Origin: Diospyros lotus
Taxonomy: Eukaryota > Streptophyta > Magnoliopsida > Ericales > Ebenaceae
DNA: 64,000 bases
Assembly: GCF_014633365.1 (NCBI RefSeq)
Contig: NC_068344.1
Location: 33,044,670-33,108,669 of the forward strand
Direction of reading: 5' to 3'
Position numbers and translations under genes: made by a program. Under the pieces are notes generated by a model. The model had not been told where the DNA came from. It ran no database searches and was given only the letters and a program-made list of their open reading frames with translations. This document shows positions 40,201 through 49,200 of the stretch, piece after piece (position 1 is the first letter of the stretch; each line of letters begins with the position of its first letter).

Positions 40201-43200
40201 CAGCATGTCCTATGGCAAATTGTAAGGCCAAGTGGGCTGGGGGATAATTGTTTTTGGCCCCCAAACTAGCTATAGATCAGTATAAATATCTCTTATCTAT
40301 GCCTATACTCACATGTTGAATGAAATTGGAAATCAATTTCCCTTTCATTTCTGAATTCTCTCTCTCCCTCTTTTCTCTCGATTTTTCCCCCTAAATTCTC
40401 AATTCTTCTCAGCAATTGAGAATCCTAATTGTCAAGTCGGGAATCTGACAAAGGGGAGAATTGTCGTGACCCAAAGGGCAATAGTTGTAATTGTACTAGA
40501 GTTTGTTAGTTTGTAGTTGCTTGAGTTTGTTAGTGTGTTAGTTTGGTAATAACCACAAGGATTTCGACAGCTTATAAATAGGCTGTCGAATAGAGAATAG
40601 GGGGCTATGAATGGAATGAAACCATTATGCTTTCCCTCTCACTCTTATCTCTCTCACACACACACATCTAAACCATTCCCCCCTCTTCTCAATTTCTCCC
40701 TCTTTTTGTTCCGTTTTCTCCCTCCATCCTATTCTTCCTTCTTCAATTTCCTCCCAAAATCCCATTATAAACCCTAGTAAAACCTAGGGTCATGACAATA
40801 TCTCAAAATATGATATAATCGATTCATATGCTCTTTAGTGGGATTGTTCATAAATTCAATACCTACACTATCATAAAAAGTCTTGTAAGTGATAAATGGA
40901 TAAGTCTACCAACCAATCTCTGATATCTTGCTTTGTCAACAAGAGCATTTTTCCTTTCATCTCTATCTTTAGTTACAATCTCCATTGGAGTATCTGAAGG
41001 TTTGCATCCAAGCACTCCAATTTCCTTAAGTAAATCAAGAACATACTTACGTTGAGAAACAACAATACATGTCTTGGATCTTGTAATTTCTATCCCAGGA
41101 AAATATTTCAGATTCCCCAAGTCTCTAACTTCAAATTCATTCGCAAGAAACCTCTTGAATTTTCTAATCTCATCTTTATGATCTCCTGTTAGGATTATAT
41201 CATCCACATACATAATAATAATGGATATTCTTTCACTAGGAAAACCGTTTATAAACAAAGTATGATCAGACTGACATTGTGAATAACCATACTTCTTTGT
41301 TGCTTTAGTAAATCTGTCAAACCAAGCTCTAGAGGACTGTTTGAGACCATAAAGAGATTTCTTTAACTTACAGACCTTGTTTGAAATTGTTTGATCCTCA
41401 AGACCTGTAGGTATCTCCATATACACCTCCTCTTCTAAATCTCCATTGAGAAAAGCATTCTTGATATCTAATTGATGTAATTTTCAGTCACGATTCACTG
41501 CAAAAGATAAAAATACTCGAATTGTATTTAATTTAGTAACAGGAGCAAAAGTCTCTAGATAGTAAATACCATAAGTCTGTGTGAAACCTTCAGCAACTAA
41601 ACGAGCTTTAAACCTTTCAACACTTCCATCTGCTTTGTGTTTAATGGTAAAAACCCATTTGCATCTAACAAGATTCTTTACCGGAGGTAAATTGACTACA
41701 TCCCAAGTTCCATTCTTTTTAAGTGTTTTAATTTCTTCTTTTACAGCTTGCTTCTATTTAGGTATCTAGAGAGCTTCTTGTATATTATTAGGAACCTAAA
41801 TATGTGTGAGTTTAGTAGTAAAAGCACGGTGTTCTAGGGACTATCTCTTGTAAGATAGGAAATTGCAGATGGGATAATTTGTGTAGTACCTTACACCTTT
41901 TCTTTGGGCAATTGGTAGACCAAGATCATCTAAATTCACCTCTTTAGAAATAGAAAGTGTTACCTTTTTGTGTTTCTTTTGAAATTGAATTTGGTTCAGC
42001 TTCATGGTTAGTAGTGAGTTGCACTTGTTCTTCTACATTCTTCCTTCTAGAATAGACAATTAACTCTTTGTCGTTAACAGTTGAAGGAGGTTGTAACTGC
42101 TGTAACAGAACACTCAAAGGCCGTAAATTTGACTGATTTTCAGTGACATGAGACTTTGGACTAGGAGTAGAAGGAATGATAGTTGAAGGAGATGATTCAA
42201 ACTCCCAAAACCAAAATTCTTCTAAATTCTTATTCTCTTCCTGAATGTTGGTTTTGGAATAATAGCGCAGCTTTTCTAAGAAAGTAACATCCATAGAATG
42301 ATAGAATTTCTTTGTGAGAGGAGAATAACACTTGTATCCCTTATGATTTGGAGTATAAGGGAGGAAGATACATTTAATGGCTTTAAGATCAAATTTATCT
42401 TGATTTTGATGAGGAATATAGACAAAAGAAGTACAACCAAACACTTTAAGAGGTATAGATGAGATGAGACAACTAGTAGGATATGCTTTGAGAAAGACTT
42501 AACATAGAGTCTAAAATGTGAGAACCTGAGACGGCATTCGATTAATAAGATATGTAGCAGTAAGAACAGCATCCCCAAAAAAAAAAATTTAGGAACACGA
42601 GAGGATATCATAAGAGCTCAAGTAATATCTAACAAATGCCTATTTTTTCTTTCAGCAATCACATTTTGTTGAGAGGTATTAGGACAACAACTTTGATGGA
42701 CTATACCTTCTTGAGCTAGATATGCCCGAAGAATAGATTTCTTGTGCTGTCTCATATAGAATAAAATTTTCACTAACTTCATTTGTCATGAAATTGATAA
42801 GCCATGACATGACCATATTGTTTTCTGTCTTCAACACCTTGTACATTGGATCATCAATCTTTGGTTTAGGGGTGTTATTGCCAAAAATACAACAATTAAA
42901 ATTTGTGAAGTGGGGTCCACTTGAGCTCGATATCGGGTGAGGTTAGATTGCCACAAGAGAAGTTGCCTTAAGAGAATTCACCGCTAAAATGCTCGTCGCA
43001 AGGATTTCGCCACAAGCTCCTTTGCCACAAAGTTTTCACCACAAGCTCCTTCATCACAAGGTCTTCGCCACAAGCTCTTTCGCCACAAGACTTCGCCACT
43101 AGCTCTTTCGTCACAAGGCTTCGCCACTAGCACTTTCGCCACAAGATTTTGCCTTCGCTGCTAGGTCTCACCATAAGGATTTGGTCTCGCTGCAAATATT

Positions 43201-46200
43201 TGGTCCTGTTGATGCTCAAAAAATGGGTTAGAAGGCTCGCGAAAATCTTCTCCCGCAAAGACTCTTCGATGCCTAAGTCAGTGTCAGATCAAAACAACTA
43301 TTCACCAAAACTATAAAATGCAGTCAATAGGTCGAAAGTTTACCGAAATTGAAAAGTCTTGTTCATTGTCTTGTAGCTGGATATTTATAGGGCACGATCC
43401 TCAAGGTTAACTGGTGTTGACACGTGACGATTTCTAAATGAGGCCAATTTTAACAAAAGAAGGGGGGTCGATTACCACGAATGGCGCCACGAGGCTGGCA
43501 CTCGCAGCTAACTTTCTTCAAAAGGATTTTATTTTATTTTTTAAAAATCCCTCATTTTTCCTACCAATTTTTTATGGCACAACAATTGCCCCCTACTCTT
43601 CTATTTTGTCTTTAGACAAAATTGAAGAGTACAATATCAGCCAAGAAACCGGATCTAGCTTGTGATCATAGCAAGGATTGAATCAAGGGATCCCAATGAT
43701 CCTACGGGCATCAATGTCAGAACACCCGAAGATCTTATGTCAGCCGGGGTCATAGGCACTGGATTATCGCTGGGTAACCAAGCCTTCGAGGATAGGTTCC
43801 GCTGCGGGATTCCTGCCGAGCGCCCAAGTTTACCATATGCCTAGGCGTCAGATCAATCAAGGAATCAGGTCTAGCTTGGAAGCATAGCACCTGACTTAAT
43901 CAAGAGATCCCGGTGAGCCCGCAGGCATAGGCTTCGATGCCTCCGGTGATCCCGGGTCAGATCATAGCGCACTGGCTATTTTGTCCTCCACATCCGTCTT
44001 TCAAGGTTAGTCTACTTCAGGGAAACTGGGTTTTGCCAGTAGTCTGGCGCGAGATTCCCGCCAGACATCCAAGTTTGCCAGGAGACCTAGGCGCCAGATC
44101 AACCAAGTAATCGGATCTAGCCAAAAAGGCATAACATCGAACTCAAGCGATGGATCTAGGTCAGTCTACAGGCATAGACATCGGATGTTCTGTTGATCTC
44201 GGGCCAACCCATGGTCATCTGCACCAGATTGCAATTGGGTGACTTAACTCCGATAGGCGGAATCATGGCAGAACTATCATATGGTTGTTCCATCTCTCTT
44301 CACGCCTTCCTTGGGCTAGTCTACCTCAGGGGATCTGGGTTTGGCCAGTGGTTTGGCGCAAGATTTCTTCCAGACAACTGAGTTTGCTGAGAGACCTAGG
44401 CGCCAGATCAACCAAGGAGTTGGGTCTAGCCAAAAAGGCATAGTACCGAACTCAAACGAGGGATTTGAGTGAGTCTGCGGGCATAGGCATCAGATGTTCT
44501 GGTGATCCCAGGCTAGCTTGTGGTCATCGGCACCAGATTGCCACTAGGCGACTTGACCTTCAAGAGCAAGCTCATGTTAAAGCTATCTTGTGATTGCTTC
44601 ACCTCTTTTCTGCCTTCTTAAGGCAAGCCTATCTGAGGGAATCTGGGTTTGGCTAGTGGTCCGGCGTAGGATTCTTACTAAACATTCGAGTTTGCCGAGA
44701 GACCTAGGCGTCAGATCAACCAAGGAGTTGAGTCTAGCCAAAAAGACATAGCACCAAACTCAAACAAAGGATCTGAGTGAGTCTGCGGGCATAGACATCG
44801 GATGTTCTGGTGATCCCAGGCCAGCTTGTGCTCATCAGCACTAGATTGTCACTAGGCGACTTGACCTTCGGGAGCAGGTTGTGCTTGAGCCACCGTACCT
44901 GCATCACATTCTATGACACATACAAATAATCTAAGCCCATGGAAATTTTACGTGGTTCGGCTTATAGTTTTGCCTACTCCACGGCAATACAGGGGGTATA
45001 TTCTTTTATTTATTAGGGGATATTATTACAATGGAAAATTAAAGACAATCTCGACCCCCAGCCAAATCGAGTAACACTTCTAGTGACAGGTCCAACTCTT
45101 GTGTCTCGTGCTTCGTCCCCTTCCCTGGAGTTAATGATTGGTGACGCTGGGAAGTACCTCTTGAGGTGCACGGTGTTCCAAGTTTTTCCTATCACCTCGC
45201 CTTGTAACGTCTATAGTATGCACATGTTGGAGCCCAACATCTTCTGAATTCTGTGGGGTCCTTCGCAATTCGGGCTGGGTTTCTCTTCCTCTTCTATTAC
45301 CTTCCCCCTGCGTCCAAAATTTCCATTTGGACGATAAACTGTTCTATTCGGTCAAATAATTCAGTCATGGAATTTGGCTTGGAAATGGCCAGGGATTTTC
45401 TAAGCGGGGCGTATGCAGTTCCGTTAAGCAGGGTTGACGCCGCCAATCCAATTGGGAGATCCCTTACTTCCTGCGTCGCGGCTCTAAATCGCTCGATATA
45501 TTGCTTTAGGGATTCATTCGGCTTCTGTTGTAATCTCATCAGATATATAGCATTCAAGAATTCTTTCTTCAACTATTTGAAGATCGTATATGTCCTGCTG
45601 GTAATTCAATGAACCACTGCTAAGCTTGTCTTGCCAAGGAGAGCAGGAAAGCCCTGCACCTAGTGACCTCATTCCATCCATGTAACACGGCCACTGCGAC
45701 AAAGTGTTGTAGGTGCTTCTTTAGGTCCTCTCTTCCCGAGTATACCGGAAGCTATGGCAGTTCGAATCCTAGTTGCATTGGTTGCCTTTGAAGTTCCTCA
45801 GATAGAGGAAACCCCTTCGGGGGAGCTTCCTTTGGCACCATCACTACCCGCTTCCGCTCTAGCACCTCTTCTATGTGGCATTTCATGTCAAACGTCCTGA
45901 GTGTTTCCAGTTACGCTTCATTTTTGCAAAGAGATGGGTCATAAGGAACTCTTGAGTAGGTGTTTTCTGTTGTCTCTTTATACATGGGAGCTTTCCTTGC
46001 CCTCCTGTCACGTCTCCTTCTCGAGTCTATTATTTCTGGGACTTGGTTATTCGCCCCTGGAGCTCCGATTCCTATCCCCTGCCCTGTGGTCCTTAGAGGG
46101 TTGTCTTGGGATCTCCGTTGTTCTGCCCTCGTATCAGTTTGTTCCATGTGGGGAATGCATATGTCTGGGGCAACGATTCCCTGTAGTCTTCTCATATTCT

Positions 46201-49200
46201 CCTCATTGTTCATCCTGAGTTCATCATTCTGGTGTTTTAACTCCTCAAAATCCTTCTGCAATTGTTCAGAATCTGAGAGCAAGACTGTGGATGGAGCTAT
46301 CCCCGTGGGTCCCGGAAGTACTGAAGTTACCACGAGATTTCTATTCGGAATTGAAGATTGCCCAAAGGAGTGTTGTTCCTGACTAGCAGGCGCTGCATGT
46401 GGGACTTGTTTTCCTCGCCATGTCGCATGTCTACTCAATCCAACTACGAGTACTTCACCCTGTTCTGAACGCTCCATGCCCCCCAATCCGACAGTCTGGT
46501 CGGCTTCGAGCATAGGAAAGTTCCCTGAACGCACTTCGTTGTCAAGGTGATCTTCTGAAAATTCTGGTACCGTAGGGTGAACTTGACTGGGGCTTCTTGT
46601 GGCTCTCATCCTGGTACGAGCGCTCCTTCAAGTGGGGTTAGGCAGGTTCGTCGAACTGGCTGATCTTGTCCCTCTCGGCATCTTGTGTTAAGATTGGCTT
46701 TTTGTTGCATTTCTCACAGACGGCGCCAAATTGTTGTTGTCAAACATACAACAATTAAAATTTATGAAGTGGGGTCCACCCGAGCTCAGTGTCAGGTGAG
46801 GTTAGGTTGCCGTAAGAGAAGTTGTCTCAAGGGAGTTCGCTGCTAGGATGCTTGTTGCAAGGATTTCGCCACAAACTCCTTTACCACAAGGTTTTCGCCA
46901 CAAGTTCTTTCGCCACAAGGCTTCGCCACAAGCAATTTCGCCACAAGCTCTTTCACCACAAGACTTCGCCACTAACACTTTCGCCACAAGATTTTGCCTT
47001 CGCCACTAGGTCTCGTTGCAAGGATTTGGTCTCGTCGCAACGATTTGGTCTCGCCGTAAGATCTCGTCACAAGGATTTGGTCTCGCCGCAAGGATTTAGT
47101 CCTGTTGATGCTCAAAAAATGGGTTAGAAGGCTCGCGAGAATCTTCCCCCGCAAAGACCCTCTGATGCCTAAGTCAGTGCCGGATCAAAACAACTATTCA
47201 CCAAAACCGTAAAATGCAGTCAATAGGTTGAAAGTTTACTGAAATCGAAAAGTCATGTTCATTGTCTTGTAGCTAAGTATTTATAGGGCACGACTCCCAA
47301 GGTTGGCTGGTGTTGACACGTGACGGTTTCTGAATGGGACCAATTTTAACGAAAGAAGGAGGGTCGATTACCACGAATGGCACCGCGAGACCTCTCGCGG
47401 CAGGCTGTCACAAGGCTGGCACTCGCAACCAGCCCTACTGCGAGGCAACTCGCGGCCAACCTTGCCGCGAGGCTGGCTCTGTCGAGAGGCAACTCGTGGC
47501 AGGCTCCAGCGAGGCTAGCCTTTGCAGCTAGCTCGCGACCAACATTGTCGCGAGGCTGGCCCTCGCGACTAACTTTCTTCAAAAGGATTTTATTTTATTT
47601 TTTAAAAATCCCTCATTTTTCCTACCAATTTTTCATGGCACAACAAGGGGCAACAACAATGAGATAATTATCTTTTCCTCAACCACAAATGAACATCGTG
47701 ATTGAATGAGACCACTACAAATAATTGAGGCCATTCAATTTATGTCCGATAATAAGAATAGCAGAGGAATCAAATCCTCCTATTGGGGTAGGAACTGAGG
47801 GAATTTGAGAGGAAGCAGAAACTTCAACAGTGGATGCCATTATAGATGAAAACATGAGAGAAACAGGACCCAAATGTTTGGTGGAAAAGAAATGGAATAA
47901 GATACATAATTGAGAAGAACAAACCGAAGTTATCAAATGCATATTTGGAATGAACAGATCAGTGCTAGGATTGCTCTAATACCATATAGTTTTTTTTACA
48001 GAAAATTGATTTTCATCCATTGGAAATTCACAAATTCATACATATGGTACACATGTAAACGCTCTATAGGAGTCGGTTATATTTTAAAAACTCGTGAACA
48101 AGGCAGTGGCAAAAGAAATCTCCTAGAAATAAAATTATAACAAACCGTACACTCAAATAGAAAATTCAAAATTGAATAATTACAAATTCTCTACATCCAA
48201 CAAGTAGGTTTTGGTATCAAGACAATTCCAAGCCCATAAGGCCAACAACTGCAAAAAAACCTTACAAAATACATAAAAATTCACTACACTTATCAGAATT
48301 TTTCCCTAGGAAAACCAACATGTTTTATTGTCTTCTGCCAATTTAAACAAGACGCTACCCCATGACATTTTATCCATGCAAATTAACAGCAGGTCTTAAA
48401 GTTCGAAGGTATACCAAACGTCATCAGAAAAGACATGATGAGTAGAGAGTCCAGTATAAAGAACAGAATGCAAAAACCAAAAATAAAATCAACAAGTTCT
48501 ACGATAACTTCCGAAAAAGGGCCCCACACTTTCTTCACAGTTCTGTGGCTCACAGTAACAGCATGAACGTGGCAAGACTAGTCTTTCCTAACCAATTTGG
48601 CACTATCACAACTCCATGTTTTCCCTATGTCAAGGTATGGTGCAACTAGAGTCATAATAATTTCAAATGAGATCTTCTGCCAATTCAGTTCAGGTGTCAA
48701 CTTTCCCAACCTTTGAGTCACCAATTCAGATTTCTCCTTTCTGACCCATAAACTCACTTGAATTAGCTTTCGTGATCTCAACAGAAGCTGCAATTTTTTA
48801 TACCACAATCCCACACTCCCATTTCCAACCCTTCTAAAAGATCCAAGCCAAAAAGAAAAACTTCAAAAACTTAATAAAAAAATGCCACGTTTTCTAAGAA
48901 TGCCATTCCAGAAATACCACACACTATCAATGCTCAATGTTCCCTATTATCAGAACAACCACTCAAACTTCTTTCTGGTCAAAGCTATTTCTTACTTGCG
49001 TCAACAAAAAGTAGATTCTTTCAATCAGATCTCAACACTTGTCATCGTGCTCCTTGTCCTTGGTTTCTACTTGCGTATGAATTTCCAAAACTAAAACAGA
49101 CCCATTCACCTAGGCGTGGAAGGTACAATATCAATATCATAATCCCACTACCACAGCCACCTTCAACCTTCCAAAACTCCATGTAAATGAGCAGTAAGAC

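Larger units (their letters stand above)
35145..40450 (+). mobile_element. Ty3/gypsy chromovirus, decayed, nested in the non-autonomous element
   Basis: LTRs are 35145-35475 and 40111-40450 (TGTCACGTAAGTAGG...TCTGACA). Perfect AAGGG target duplications flank the element (35140-35144 and 40451-40455). A primer site TGGTATCATAGC lies at 35479-35490 and a purine tract AAAGAAGGGGAT just before 40111. The interior has the order gag, zinc knuckle, protease, reverse transcriptase, RNase H, integrase, chromodomain, all on the plus strand and broken by stops and frameshifts. The C-terminal chromodomain assigns it to the chromoviruses. Confidence 0.9.
32559..40797 (+). mobile_element. Non-autonomous LTR retrotransposon (host of the nested chromovirus)
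   Basis: LTRs at 32559-32913 and 40462-40797 start (C/T)GTC-R-TGACCCAAAGGGCA and end CCTAGGGTC-R-TGACA. A primer site TGGTATCGGAGC lies at 32916-32927. Without the inner insertion the element is only ~2.9 kb. The ~2.2-kb interior holds a gag fragment with stops (about 34130-34440) and an open frame at 34590-35027, but no pol. Flanks GTATA and ATATC each differ by one base from the GTATC expected from the interrupted copia frame. Confidence 0.82.
42873..47645 (-). mobile_element. Tat-like Ty3/gypsy deletion derivative nested in copia gag
   Basis: LTRs are 46735-47645 (5' on the minus strand, 911 bases) and 42873-43584 (3', 712 bases), with perfect AGGGG target duplications (42868-42872 and 47646-47650). 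Beside the 5' LTR the minus strand reads TTGGCGCCGTCTGTGAG, the primer site typical of Tat/Ogre-like elements. The purine tract AGAGTAGGGGGCAAT precedes the 3' LTR. The interior keeps gag but almost no pol, and a tandem-repeat array fills the 3' non-coding part. It lies within copia gag, between 47651 and 42872. Confidence 0.88.
31197..48195 (-). mobile_element. Ty1/copia retrotransposon split by three nested insertions
   Basis: LTRs of about 212 bases lie at 47985-48195 (5') and 31197-31409 (3'). On the minus strand a primer site TGGTATTAGAGC follows the 5' LTR, and a purine tract TTGGTGGGGAG precedes the 3' LTR. Flanks TCAAA and TCCAA (31192-31196, 48196-48200) fit a target duplication with one change. 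Gag begins [10 protein letters not shown] near 47840; integrase and reverse transcriptase with an intact YVDD box (about 41205) follow. The RNase H and C-terminal end lie at 32152-32558. Own length is only ~4 kb, because gag joins directly to the end of the integrase core near 42740, deleting protease and part of integrase. Several stops confirm it is dead. Confidence 0.85.

Noticed and set aside
42995..43185. Regularly spaced CGCCACAAG repeats that look like a CRISPR array
   Set aside because: Units are short, imperfect and contiguous without unique spacers, they lie inside retrotransposon LTRs, and this is a plant nuclear genome.
45960..46382. Plus-strand open frame with hydrophobic segments opposite the Tat-like gag
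   Set aside because: The minus strand carries recognisable retrotransposon gag with a coiled coil; the plus frame is its shadow.
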